Source of the DNA: Drosophila persimilis
Taxonomy: Eukaryota; Arthropoda; Insecta; Diptera; Drosophilidae
DNA: 64,000 nucleotides
Direction of reading: 5' to 3'
Assembly (NCBI RefSeq): GCF_003286085.1
Contig: NW_020825324.1
Location: 2,046,001-2,110,000, forward strand
Below, piece after piece: positions 9,952 to 23,254 of the stretch; the first letter of the stretch is position 1; each line of letters begins with the position of its first letter. The notes beneath the pieces are model-generated. The model was not told where the DNA came from. It did not search any database and saw nothing but the letters and a program-made list of their open reading frames with translations. The translations under genes and the position numbers were made by a program.

Positions 9952-12900
9952 TCAGCAGTTGGGGCACTTGACCAGGCCCACCTCATCGCAGTTCATGCAC
10001 TTCAGGGCCACGAACTCTGCGGTGAAATGGTTTCGATGCACCGACTTCTTTGATCCACTGCACGAGGGGCAGGGCAGCAGCCGATATCCTCCGCAGGTCT
10101 GACACGTATAAGCCGTCGCAATGGACTGAAAATGTACAAACTTGTAAGTAAAAAGAAGTCAAGCCCGAAGGTCAAACACGCACCTTGTAGGGCCTTAGCA
10201 GCTGACGCAGCTCCCCACTTTCGTTCAGACGCTCCACGGTATCGGCGTCCTGAAAGAAAGATACATAAGTATTTGGAAAGATTTGAATTGTTTAAGGATT
10301 CAAATTTGTGCATCACTCACTCCAACGTGCTGTCCCTCGACAAATAGCTGGGGAACTCGGATGGTCTTGTTGTGCATACGCTCCTTCATCTCCTGCTGGT
10401 ACTCGACGCTCATGAAGACATCGCGCTCCTCGAACTTGATCAGCAGAGTGCGCAGAATCTGTTTGACGTTGGCGCACTTGGCATAGGTATCCCGTATGAT
10501 GCCCATACTGGTTGTGTAGAGAACTACTTTTCCCACATCCTTTTCCATGAAATTCTGCAAGAAAATAATCGAAAACAATGCTTTAGTTGGAAAACCTTTT
10601 TATTCTTTAATTAAGAGTGTTATCGTCTTCGTTTGAAGAGCTAGCAGGCTGATGAGCTGGGAAGCGATCGACAGATTTAAGAGTAAATAACGTGATATTG
10701 CAGTGTGTGCTCAATTAGACAAGAGGAACGAGAGAGAAACGTGATGGGAGCGAGAAAAGAGCAAGAAGGAAACTAGAGGGAAACTAGAGGAGAACTAGAG
10801 AGGAACGAGAAGGGAACATGAGAGGGGAACGACAGAGGAACGAGAGATGAAGGAGAGAGAAACGATAGAGGAAAGAGAAACGAACGAGAGAGCGCCGAGA
10901 AAGGAACGAGAGAGGACGCGAGAAAGGGGAATCAATGAATGGGGAATCCCCAGAACACACATATGTATTCTTGTCTGATTAGTTTTAATGCGCCTTAAAT
11001 CTTTATCATCTTTCATGTTTTCCCATTGACTGGCAGGTGCTATCCACATCAGTCGAGATACATACATACATACAGATACTTGTACAAGCAGATAGAATCG
11101 TTTTTACAAACAGCTTGCTAAATGCCAGCCAGCAATTTGGACAAAGCGAAATACTTGTTAATTGAAGCCAAGCCAGTTTCTTTGCCGAACTTTGCCAAAC
11201 TGATTAACGGGCCAATAACGAGTGTGGAATCGGGTCCCACTTGAGGCGAGGAACAGAGAGCTCTTTCTTTTGGGGGACTCCGCCACCGCCCCTACCTCGT
11301 CTCATCGCGGCTCTGATTCCACTGGTTCTGGCTTGAGTGGGAATCCATTGATCACGCCAACAGACCCCAACTCAAATGCTCAAATAAAAAACCTATCCAA
11401 TCGAAAATTACGCATAACAAATTTGTGTAAATTGCGAGTAAATGTCGAAGCGACATTACTCAAAGTGAAAACTTTGCACAATTCAAAAATACAACATTTT
11501 TGCTCGCGCTATGAACTTGTTTTCGGACCCCCTATACATGGAGCGGGGGGCTTCCGTTAGCTGGCCAAGTTGGTAGGCTGATTAACTAGACCGCCTGGCT
11601 TCAACACCCGAAACACGATATTCAATACTTAATACTCGATATATGTACGATCTGCTATCTGCGATCTGCAATACACGTTACTCGATACTGGCACGATACC
11701 CCCGATGGCTGGCGACTGCATTGAACCTTGGCCAGGTGGAGCAAGTTTTTTTAAAATTTGTTGTCAAATTTGCACTGATTTAATGCCATACGAAACTGAT
11801 TGTCCACATGCACATGTTTCGCTTGTCCAGAGATTTTCTGACTTATGATTTATGGGTGAAAAATGTGCTTTGAGCAACGGAAACTATGAAACATGAACAG
11901 ATTAAAACTGAGTGAGCAATTACTTCAATTAATTCATATTTTACGTAGACGCCAGCAGTAGCAGTACTCGACAGTACTTTCGACTGACATAAGGACACAC
12001 GAAGATCAAGAACAGAATAGTTCCAGAAAGAGGGAGAATAAATTGAGCAGGATATGTGAGGGTTCTCGGAGAGCTCCCCCGCTCTCTGGGTTTGGACACA
12101 GTTCAAGGACATTCCCACGCAGCCGTTCAGCAGCCTTCAGCAGGGTATCAACAGCCTCGAGTACTAGCCATTTCCATCTCTCAGACGTGAAGCAACGGCT
12201 TAATGCACTTGCATAAAACCAGGCAACCAGAGAGCAGGCAGAGTGCGAATCCGAATCCGAGACCAAGTGTGAGCCAGAGACAGACCCAGCAGCAAGGCAG
12301 GTGGCCAGATAAAGCGGGCTCCACCAGCGCCATCGCAATAGCCATCGCCTCAGGTGGCAGTTATTTAATATATGGAATATAATAACCAAACATAACACCA
12401 GATGAGGCAGACATGGAGTGGACAGCAGAGAGTGGGTGAAGATGGAGAGAGACATAAGCAAATGTAAAACTGGTAAACTGGTACATTAATAATTGCCATT
12501 AAGCGGCAACTAAATTCACCTCATTTGTCGCTCGTCCAACATCAACAGCAGCAACAGCAACAGCAACATTAGCAGTGTCCACGAAAGTTCAAAGCCATCA
12601 AATGTAATGAATATGAATATGAATGTGAATATGAACACCAGCCCGAGTCGTTACTGCTTTGAACTGTGAACCGCAGGCCACCGGCCCATGGCCAACGTGA
12701 TAATAAGCAACCTTTACAGAATCCTCAGCAAGTGCTCCAAGAAACAAAAAAAGTCGAGAAGGGATCGTCCAATAAGATGAAAACATTTAACAAAACATTT
12801 CTTAAAAGATCCGCGAGAAGACGAAAGAGAAAGCAGGTCACTTCAGCTTTAGATACCCAAAAAGGGAAGGTAAGTAAGGGAAGGGAGAGCGCAATGAGGA

Positions 12901-15900
12901 GGGGCTTTGCCAATCGCTGGCTTTGATCTGAACCCAGGGAAGGAGCTTCAAGGAGATGGACTCAACGAAAGCTGTTGAACACGCAAACAATACACAAAAA
13001 ATTACCCAAAAATCTTCAATTAATACGTCACCTGAGCGACTCAATGCATTATGTAAGCTTTTGTTTCGAACGGACACATGGACGGAGACGGAGACTGAAA
13101 GTGCGTTTCTCGATTCCGATCGACGATCTTTTCTGCATGGGAATGAATTTGTTGGCTTTTTTTCCCCGAAGCCAACACCGAAGTTTGGTTTCTCTCATAT
13201 GTAAGGTTAATGAAGGGGGGCACATTCATCTGGAGAGTATTTTCCATAGAATATAAATCGGCTTACCCCTGGCTCACTCGTCTCGCTCGTTTGGTTCACT
13301 CGCTCCGCTTTGGTCACACCAAAGCCTATCGGTACGACCACAGCGACGGCCCAAAAGAGATAAATCCTTCCTTTTTTTGTTAAACATTTCATTTAGCATG
13401 AACCCATGAGGAATAAGTAAATCGTGGCGAACGTCCGTTCTTTGGAATCTAATAATATTCTTTAACAAATCTCAAGAACTTGTACTGATTGATCCTTCGC
13501 TCAAACTGTAACTATCGTTGGATCTTACCTTCAAAATCTCTGGGAGTGCATGCGTCCATTGCTGTGGTTAGAGTACAGCCAAGGGCTGTCTTCAAGTGGG
13601 TTCTCACACACAGCCATAGCCTCCCTGCCCCCACCCAGCCCCCTTTCTTTTTGCATAAATTCACACGAGTACGTGGGCAAAGTGGAAACATTTCACTTTC
13701 GTTTCGTTCGGTTTGGTTTTTGGGTTTTCTGTTTTTCGGCTTTTTGGTTTTTCGGCGCCTTTGCTTTGCCCTGAACGAGCTTCAATTTGGCAATAATTGG
13801 ATATTTTAATAAGCCCATTTCGGTTCGGCTCTCTCGGCTTTCTTTTGGCCCTGAATGCAAATTGAAATTAAAATGCAGCTAACGCCCCTCAATGTCTCTA
13901 TCACAATCGCTCTTGTTTTTTTTTCTTAATTGTTTGCTCAGATATTTATTTTTACTTATTGTACTCTTGTACTCTTGGTATTACCATGGTATGCCTGCTG
14001 CGAGTACTCTACTATGCACATGAAGCAATGTGAGAAAGATTTCTCAAAAAAATGCCATAAATCTGCAGCGCGGTCACGTAAAATTTCATTTTCACTTTCA
14101 TTTGAAATTTGTTGCAGTTGCTGTTGCTTGCCAGCAAATAGAAATATACATTGTCTTCAAATATGATGTTTCTTTATGAGCCCCATTTCGGTATTTATTT
14201 TGGTCATTTGTGGTATTTTTTTAAGTGTCTTTAGCCTCAGCTCTTCAGCTCTAATTACTTCTTTAGCTCTAGAGTTGCATACAATTGGGTCGTTTGTTTA
14301 ATTGGGGGGTAATCATCGCAAATGTTTGCTCCAGGCAAATAAAGAAATTAACCATTAAAAACAACAGTAGAAGGCGTGGCAGATATTCCGGGGAAAGACC
14401 CCCAGAGATTGTCACTAAACGAGTGGCAAGGACGGGTCATCATGTCTTATGCGCAATAATCAATTTGCAATTAAAAAACTAAGCTAAGAATACTAATTAT
14501 TGTGTAGATAATCTTATCTAGTCATGCCAGCCTTTTCTTCTAGACTCTTCTAGATATGATCCGTTATATGATCCACGTTCTCGTATTCTATGTTCTGTGA
14601 ATCAGTTTCTCATTCGACTTCATTCAGTGAATGATCATTCCCATATATTAAAGACAAAACTCGAATGAAATAATGCGAACGACGGGCAAGTAGAGTATAA
14701 TTCACAGTATTCATAAAATCGCAGCTAGCACATTACGAATTCGCCTCCAATCAGAACACTAAAAACCTAATGCAAGCAAGTTTTTTTTTCGCAATTTCTA
14801 CCAACAAATCAAAAGCAGAATGAGCGAGAAAATAAAACCGAGCTTTTAGGACTCGACACAAAAAAAAATGGCGAGACCTGCTTCATTCGGTGCGTCTTGG
14901 GCGAGTGATTCGATTAGCTGAATCGCTGATTCTAACAGACCGAATCACAACGAATCGATTCGGTTGCTCGTTCATACAGGCCTCTAGTACATACAAAAGT
15001 AACTAATTGAATTAAGGAGTCATTCCATTTGTGGATGGAAACTTGTACGGCCTTGACATTCTGATCGATCCATTCACAAGCAAGTACTTTGCTCGAATTT
15101 AGTAATTTACTCAAACTTTCATACATTTCAGTTGTGTGCTAATGTGTCCTCGTAAGCCTCCAAAACTTGCCCCAAATTTGACAAATATATCATATGGGAT
15201 TCATTGATTGATTTGCTATGTTTTATCGTAGACGAACGACTCAGTTCATTAATTATTCATCGGAAATTCAATCAAAACTGTGGCCAGCAGCATTGCGATT
15301 CTTTTTGGCTGCTCATCAAATTGAATGTCAGCATTTTGTGCGACCCATCAAAATATATTCGAGCCAATCTGTTTTGTGTGCGGTCTCTGATGCTATTTTT
15401 CTTAGTCAAATTAGCAATTTTAACCTTGAAACTAAAATCAATATATAATTATTGAAGAAAAAAACCCCAAGAAAAAATCAAAGAAAGGAAATTATTTTGC
15501 AGATTAAGTCGGACTGGCAAAAACTTGCATAACATTTCAAGAAACACAAATTATAATAATAAAGAGCGACTAATGCGTTAATTATGCAACACCAACAACA
15601 GCAAATGGCGGATATATTGAACACACAGATCGAATCATATTTTATGGGCCACTGCCAAAAGTCGATTCCTTCGCTATGTTTTGTTTCAGAGACGAGTCTT
15701 TAGCCGAAAGTTAGCTTTTCGCATCGACTCAACTCGAGTGGAGTGGAGTGTGGATCATTAAAATATCATTTAGCTAATTTGACTTTAAATACATGCATAC
15801 ATATATATGTATGTACCTGTATGTGTTCATGTGCTCACTCCTAACAGGCTTTGCCAGAAGAGACGAAGGCAAAAATAAAAAAAGGAAAGTTTATCTAAAT

Positions 15901-18900
15901 GTAATGACGTGATGACAACCCCACTTACACGCGAAATCCTCTTCGCAATGGCATGAGAAAATTGATTTTTGCAGAAATTTAAAACCCTTATAGTGGCACA
16001 GGCTATAGAGGAAAGGCTATCGAAGAACAACAGTTCTGTTCCCAAGTGATTCCATGATATCAAAATGATCTAGTACTAGGTTGGCAATCTTCCACCAGAG
16101 TCCCGTTCCTCTGGGAGAGAACATCCAACGGTCAGGAGTGGCTTTCCAGTTCCGCTCAGGAGAGAGGCCTGAGGGCTATTTTCTTCATTATATTTTATAA
16201 TAATGATCCAAACGAAACTAGTACATCTAGTGGATAAGTTCTTTATTTCTGTGTTTACCGTCTCTTCATGCTAAGAATCCCGAATCTCTCATTTTTACAG
16301 TGATTAAAACGTAACTCTGGAATCATTCGACAAATGTGCCCCAGTGGCCAATATCCGTTTTCTGCTGATGCTGATTAAGGAACTGATTGAATTGAGGAAA
16401 AAAAAATCAACAATCCATCCAGTCCAATCAAAACCCATGAAAAATATATAATCATAGGCTGTAAATGTAGGTCAAAGATAGCCTCTCGAGCCCCTCAAAC
16501 CATTTAATATCTGATTCAAATCAGAGTCATACACAGTTATCAGGTGCTGGTAGGGCCCTAGTCGAATCAAGGGTTAATTTGATACCCCCATGTCTTGTAA
16601 ATTGATTTCGCAAAAGAAAACGAAAAACACACACAAAGTATTTGGAGGCAATATTCGAAGACAGGCAAATCATGAAACCAAACACTCAAAAATAATAATA
16701 ATAATAATAATAATAGCTCACAGATCATATATATGTACATATATGTATCTATTTAATACGATGGATACATTGAAGCGATGACTGGACACAAAATGTGTAT
16801 TTATCTCTTTATTCGGTTACTATGGATTTGAGACTTGTGAGCCATTGGAGCCAAAACCAAGCGTGGCCAATGCCGGCCCAATAACACTGCCATTCGAGAT
16901 GCTTTTGTTACGGTCGCCCCGAAATGGGTCAGTTCAAGAGCAACTGGAACTGCCACTCCAGGGTTGAGGGGCTCGTGCAACCCATTAAGAACTTTCCACA
17001 AGCGAGAAGAAAGCCGAAACGAAATAGAAATCAAAAGTGAACCTCAACAGCAGCAGAGACAGCTACAATTAGTCGTTTGGTGGCAGAGCCAGTCCGCAGT
17101 AGCGGACCATTTAAGCTCACATTTATCTAAACTTATCTGCCCATTCATCTACTTATCTATCCATCCATCTAACTATCTGGCGGGCTGACTGTCTCCGCTT
17201 CTGTACTTCCGCCAACTTTCTACATTCAATTGTTGTTGTTGTTGTTGTTGTTGTTGTTTCCATTCGTAGCTGATGCCCATATAGAGATGAGAGCCCTAAG
17301 CGGGCTTACCGGCGGGCTTTCGTTTGCTTAATTCGGGGCGTACATATGTGACATATTAAGCCACTTAACGGTGAATTAAGACACCAACACCAACAACAGC
17401 AATATATTACACCAACAACAGAGAAATGTACACCAACGTCTTCTGTAAATAGACAGACAGACAGCCAGAGAGTCAGGTGTTAATTGTCTTTTGGCCAGCA
17501 ATCAAGAAAGAAATTTCTCGAAAATTATTAATGAAAACAAAATATGATAAAAGCGACTTATTGGTTGTGGAGGAGAAGGAGGAGGAGGACGGGTAGAAAG
17601 AGTCGCGTGAATTCAATATGTGAGTCACAGAAAGTCTGGACTTACTTTCACGTGAACAAAAGTATTTTTGAGTCTCAAGAAAATAGACAAACAACAAACA
17701 AACAAACAAACCCTCTCATACTGGCACTCACATTGCATAATGCTGGCTGAATGGCAATGTGAGTGCATCCACGAGTGCATCCACAACACATGTGTGTATG
17801 TGTGTGTGGGTGTTCAAGTCAGCGATCCCAAGGCACGCCAACTCATGCCATTCCCCATGGAAGACCCAAAGCCACAGCCAAAGCCAAATGTTAACAAAAA
17901 ACACAAACGAAACTAAAAGAAATCCATAGCAAAATCCGAAAACTTTCTCAATGAATAACACCCACATGCCATTCGGTGAGTGTCTGAATGAATCACCAGA
18001 AAATTGGAATTTACTCGTAGTTATATTAGTCCCATTCAAATTTGATCGGGTCCTAGCATCACACACTTAATCATAGACCATTCTGAGGAATGCCCGAACT
18101 TAAAGCCGGAATGGTATCCTCTATATGTGTCCTCTACGAGTAATATGAATGATCTTCTCAAGGTTGCGAGTTCTTTCACTGATTGGTTGCACTCACCTTG
18201 ACACTGGGCTGCTGCAGTTGCAAGAATGTGGCTACTCCATTGCGCACACGATTCTTGACGCCGCGCACCGTTCCCTTCGCGGAGCGTATGGTGGACGATG
18301 ACGATGACTGCGACGGACCACCACCCCTCCGCACATCCCTATAGCCGGCGAAGGCATCCTCCCCGTCTTCCGGGTAACCATTCGACTCGTACTCCTGCGA
18401 TGAGGAGGAGGAGGAGAAGGTGGATGTGGTGTCTGCCGATGTTTCGCGCCCGAAGCTGCGGAAGTTGTCCAACTCGTTGACATGGAACGTGTAGAATTGA
18501 TCGGACTCATACTGCAGCGGACGGCCGTCGATTTTGGTGGCTGTCGGTATCGCCAGTGAGCCCGTGGACGGCTCCAGTTCGCGTTCCCGTTCCCGTTCGC
18601 GACCGCGTATGTCTCTCAGCAGGGAGGTGGGCAGCACAAGGCCGGACGACAAGGCCTCCCCAGAGTGCAGCGAGTCGCAGCTGAGGGAGGAACTGCTGCT
18701 CTCGTCGCACTCCTCGCTATCCGTCAGGCTGTACGCCCGCTGATGGATGGACCCGCTCTGGGGCGATTCATTCACTCGCACGCGCGTTGTCTTGAGATGC
18801 AGCTCCAGCTTTGGTACAAGACTGTGGCTCTCACTGCCCGGCGACTTGACGCTCTCCAGATCGCTGCCCGTTCCACTGTCGAGGGTCTCGCAGGGCGAGT

Positions 18901-19634
18901 ACTGTCCGCTGGACACCAAATAGCACAGCTGATAGCTGGGCGACGATTGCGTAGATTTTTGTGTCTGTTGTTGCTTCTGCACCTCCTCTACCTCCTGCTG
19001 ATGCTGCTGAAGAACCATCTCGCTGTCGTTCAGCTTGACCACACTGATCTGCTTGCCAAGCCTACGTTGGCTCTGGCCGTTGTTGGCTATCTGTATCTTG
19101 ACCGTGTGCTGGGGCGAGCTGTGGCCAACTGTTTCGGTCACTGCACTCGAGGCAGCATCGAGAGATGTGAGTGCTGTTGCTGTTGCTGCTGGTGCTGGTG
19201 CTGCTGCTGGTGGCTGACTAGCAACGACTACCACGTCGTTGGGAAGAGCGCTCTCTTTAATTTCACCAACCGCTGCCACTGGAGATGGCGATGGAGATGT
19301 AGCTGCAGCTGGATCTATGATCTCAGCTGGTAGCACGCTGCCATTACAGCTGATAATGGTGGTTGTTGTGGTTGAGGCTGGGGCTGTGGCTGGGGAAATT
19401 TCTCCGTTGTCCTCCGATTGGCCAATGCGCACAAGCAACTGTGGATACACTTTGCTTACTGTTTCTGTTGATGTTGCTGTTGCTGTTGCTTCTGTGTTGC
19501 AACTAGTTTTCAAATTATCTTTGGTTGCATGGTCAGCATTGGTGTTGTTGGTGTTGTTTGTGTTGTTGCTCCTATTGCTGTCGCCAAATGCCAACAACAT
19601 GCCAGCCTGAGACTTGAGCGACATTTCAGCTATT

Positions 19635-19670
<36 letters not shown>

Positions 19671-19873
19671 TTGCTGTCGATGTTCATTGTGGTTGCAGCT
19701 GTTGTTGTTGTTTTTTCTACTGGTGCTGTTGGTGTTGTTGGTGTTGCTGCTGGCTGAGCAGATTCAATGACTATTGAAATACCGCGCAACGGCCTTTGGC
19801 GCTGATGATCTAGCTCGAGCATAGTACTACCTGTTGCCGTCACCGTTGTCGTTGTGATTATGGCCGATGCCAT
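9952..19873 (-). CDS. CG12206: glutaredoxin-domain cysteine-rich protein (GRXCR family), four coding exons
   Basis: I read exons 19873-18197, 10554-10321, 10249-10184 and 10125-9952; all splice sites are GT-AG, all joins are phase 0, and the product is 716 residues. The first 559 residues are low-complexity (T, S, N, Q, A) with a poly-Ser run and many Ser/Thr-rich patches. Exon 2 begins NFMEKDVGKVVLYTTSMG and starts the glutaredoxin-like fold, lacking the classical CPYC active site. The last exon is a cysteine-rich zinc-ribbon-like tail with CQTCGG, CPSCSG, CMNC and CPNC pairs. Human GRXCR1, which has this fold order, acts in actin-rich stereocilia; a cytoskeletal role here is inferred only. 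The first coding exon is separated from the rest by a 7.6-kb intron. My recollection of the melanogaster protein is about 580 residues, so low-complexity expansion is likely. Confidence 0.9.
10718..10930 (+). repeat. GA-rich purine tract with degenerate GGAACGAGAGA units
   Basis: About 210 bp is almost pure purine on the plus strand, built from loose repeats of GAACGAGAG, GGAAACTAGAG and GAGAGAAACG. If this is X-linked sequence it resembles the GA-rich sites bound by GAGA factor or CLAMP, but the call rests on composition only. Confidence 0.7.
16690..16715. repeat. (AAT)n microsatellite
   Basis: About nine AAT/ATA units lie in the large intron. Confidence 0.9.
17229..17260. repeat. (TTG)n microsatellite
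   Basis: About ten TTG units lie in the large intron. Confidence 0.9.
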
Positions 19874-22090
19874 CGTTCTATAACATTAAATTGAGTTGAG
19901 TTCGAGGTATGTATGTATGTATGTTTGGAAGCAATATCCAATATCCAATGTCCAATATCCGATCTCTCGTACAATATGTTGGTATATATGTATGTATGGA
20001 GTGTTCTCTATGCGGTCTTCAGGTTACGGGGCAGGTTGCTGCAGATGTTTCGGATGTGGTGCCACTTGCTCTTGCTGCTGGACCGTTGCACAGTGCTTTA
20101 CAGTTAGACGGACGCATGTAGATTGCAAATGCTGCAAGTAAAAAGTAAGCAAACGAGAATTGTGTGAGAGTGGGGGAGTGGAATGATAGATAGAGACGGA
20201 GATGGAGATGGAGATGGAGATAGTCTCAGCCTCCAACACACAGCCTCAGCCAACACGAGCCTGACATTTAAGCCGAAGATGTGCTGGGGAATACATAATA
20301 AATGTTAAAAGCTTTGCCCCAGCACCAGCAGCAACAACAAATGGGGGTTGGGGGAAACCAGAAAAAAACCAAAAACAAAACAATAAGCATAATAATGATA
20401 TACACCACAGAAACAACCGCACAACAAAAAGCAGTCAGAACCGGCAGAAGAATGCTGGAAACGAGTCCCAAAACACTTTATCCGTGGCCAGATATACCCT
20501 AAAATCAAGCCAGCCTGTTGTCCGATGTTCATCGTCAGAGTAATGCAGGCGGGAACGTGTGTTAAACTTAGAAGAATCCACAAAATATCCGGAGACAAAT
20601 TTACAAAATGCCAAACCCAGACGGTCCCTAAGGCCCCAAAATGCATTTACTGATGCCTTCCGTTTTGGCAAGTTCTTGAAGTAAGGGAGGCGATATTTGA
20701 TCGGCTATTGGTAAATCTCAATTTGTGTACAGTGCAATTTGAGGGGTGATAAGAAATACCAACATTTATTAAATATACATAAATGTTGTGTATTCGTAAA
20801 TTATAACAAACTAACAACAGGGAGCGAATGGAATGGCATATGCAGTCGAGACGTCAGATGCTTAAATTCATATAGATTCTGTTGCATGTGTGAGACACTT
20901 GGAGGTGCTGTTGATGCTTTGCCAGGATGTCCTAGGATCCTAGGATGTAAATTGAATGAGAACTTGGAAGGCTGCTTGCTTTCCCCACACACTGACAGTG
21001 GGTCAAGCTGGCCAGCTGGGTGGCAGGGCAGGTCAATTAGTATAGCAACTTCTGGGGTTACAGGGCATCCGAGCCAGTGCTGTTAAGAACAAGATTTACA
21101 TTTTAATAGCCCCAGCAGCAGCCGGAGCAGCAGCGGCCGGAGCAGACTGAGGAACTTGAAATATTGGGCGCCCAGTGCCTGCGGCGCTATTTTTGTGGAA
21201 TCTGGAAACTGGTTACACTTGAACCTGGCGTTGGCCCAGCTATGTTTTTTGTTTTCGTTTTTATGGTTACTGTTGTTGTTGTTGCTGTGGCTGTGGTTCG
21301 AATGCCAGTTTGGAAATATTGGAATCTTACCTATAGATTTGGACGTTGATTTGGTCGCTTCTGTTGCTGCTGCTGCTGTTGCTGCTGGCCTGCATTCGCC
21401 GCTTGTTGCACACAATTATCATTTGTGGCGGGTACACACACACTTTAAAAAACAAAAATAATTAAACCAAAAACTGTGCAAGTTCTCCCAAAAGGAGTGG
21501 ACGGATGTCGTGGGCGTGGATGGGGGATGGGGCTGGGCCTGGGGCTGGGGCTGGGCCTGGGGCTTTTTACAACGCACACACGCACGAGCTCGAATCTCGG
21601 ATTGGATTTGGGGATCTTTCGTGATTGCGGGAGACTCTCTCGATGGACACCACACTCGAAAATCGAAAATCGAAACTCGAAACTCGAAACTCGCGCCGCG
21701 TACAACTCATTCAAAATCGCGCTGGCAACTGAAAACTGAAAACCGCAGCAACAAAGTCGCGCTGGGTTGGCGTGTTTTGCCAGCGATTGTTGTTTCTTTT
21801 CTGCTTTTGCTTCTCCCTTCTTCTTCTCCCCCTCCCCCTCGCCCTCCACCGCCTTCTCCTTCTCCTACGTGCCGCTGCTTGTTGCTGTTGCTGCTTTTTA
21901 ATTTTTGCTTTCAAGAAAACAAAAAAAGCCGCAGCCGCAGCAGCAGCAGCAGCGCAGCAGCAACGTCGAGGCAGCCCCGCAACAGCAGCTTTGAAAATGC
22001 ATGAAAATAAACTCTTGGGCCACGAAATTCGGATGCCCTTGCAGGAGGGAGAATTTCTCTAGAATTCTCTAGGATGCGAAAATTTCAATA
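19874..22090. other. 5' region of the GRXCR-like gene, simple-sequence rich
   Basis: No coding exon is supported. The stretch has (TATG)n at 19907-19925, a GATGGA run at 20195-20222, a GGGGCTGGGCCT repeat at 21520-21565, a short CGAAACT repeat at 21655-21695 and CAG-rich sequence at 21930-21985. Untranslated first exons of the minus-strand gene probably lie in it, but I cannot fix a start site. Confidence 0.4.
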
Positions 22091-22095
22091 AGCGC

Positions 22096-22125
22096 TACAG
22101 TGCTAGACATAAGTATTGGCACAGT
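22096..22125 (+). mobile_element. possible terminal remnant of a Tc1/mariner-type DNA transposon
   Basis: TA followed by CAGTGCTAGACATAAGTATT and then GGCAC resembles the terminal repeats of Tc1-like elements, which start CAGTG next to a TA target. I do not see the matching inverted end within the next few hundred bases, nor any transposase, so at most a stub remains. Confidence 0.4.
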
Positions 22126-23223
22126 AATAACTTTACCACCGCGGTTTTTTAAAGAAGTAATAGTAGTATCCAATAAAGAAATCAATTTTCTTTACAATCG
22201 GTTAATTTTTATAAGCTTTACTCTATCACAGTGTAAACGAAAAAAGCTATGCAATTGGTTCGTGGGTCAAGAGCCTTAAATGATTCAAGTCTTTAATGTT
22301 GAAGATATTTGTCTCAAGAGACAACTCCCATTGCATATTATGCACTTGTATGTACTTATATATATGTACTATACTCTTTGGAAGGGCATTAAAATTACTT
22401 AAACGAAAAATATGCGGTGCTGAGAATTTGTTTACGTGCGCAAGCGCAGCGTCGCAGTCGCCATCGGCGTCGGCATCGGCGTCGGCGTTGCCATCTCTTT
22501 CGCCGTCTTCACTTGCTGCTGCTGCGGCTGCTGCTGTGGCTGCGGCTGCGGCTGCCTTCACTGACGTAGTACTCGTTTGTTGCCAAAAGTTAATTGTTTG
22601 CGGCAGTGCGGCAGCACAGTGGGGCAGAACGGTGCAGGTGGCCAGGAATGTGGAATTTGGCATGGCCCAAACTGGTTTCGGCTTTGCTCAGTTACAACGC
22701 GGCCGGTGCACCGGTGACGGGAATGGTGCTGAGATCGTGTCTTTGCCGAACTAGTTTCACTCATAAGAGCGAGTAATCTGAACCAGTGATTCATTTAGAA
22801 TATGTGGGATGTTTTCTTGATAACCGTTTGAATAATTTCAGCAGCCAGTATCAGTAGATTCCTCCAAAGTTTCAAAGAGATTTTTTTTGGGAAAATATGT
22901 TTCTCCTAACAACAAAACTAATGTCTGTCTGATGATAGATTAATAGCTTCAAAAAGATGGTAACTTAAATTTAAAAAATGATTCCTCCACGGATATAGAT
23001 GCAATCATCTTATTGGAACTAGTGGTAGAACCAGTCTCTCGAAAATTGTCTATGAACAGAATTCAGGTCATCTGCAGTCATTTAGCATTTATCTGCGGTT
23101 GTCTAACCACTTTGCAATCCGCACCTGCAATCCGACTCGACGCGACTCCACTCCCAGCCTTCTTCCACATGCGTGTCCCACTGTGCATGCCACTGTCGGC
23201 CACATAAACGTCGATGGATGTGT

Positions 23224-23254
<31 letters not shown>

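Larger units (their letters stand above)
10555..18196 (-). other. 7.6-kb first coding intron of the GRXCR-like gene
   Basis: The donor CAAG|GTGAGT at 18196 and acceptor TTGCAG at 10555 define it. Apart from the listed simple repeats I see no coding exon: open frames inside are short, A/T-rich or lack family resemblance. Long introns of this kind in fly neural or epithelial genes often hold enhancers, but I cannot point to one. Confidence 0.65.

Noticed and set aside
12006-12461. 151-codon minus-strand frame in the large intron
   Set aside because: No domain, no codon pattern like neighbouring genes, and it sits within the intron of the GRXCR-like gene.
22247-22663. 138-codon minus-strand frame with Ala and Asp runs
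   Set aside because: Driven by GGCGTC and CTG simple repeats; no conserved domain and the ends look random.
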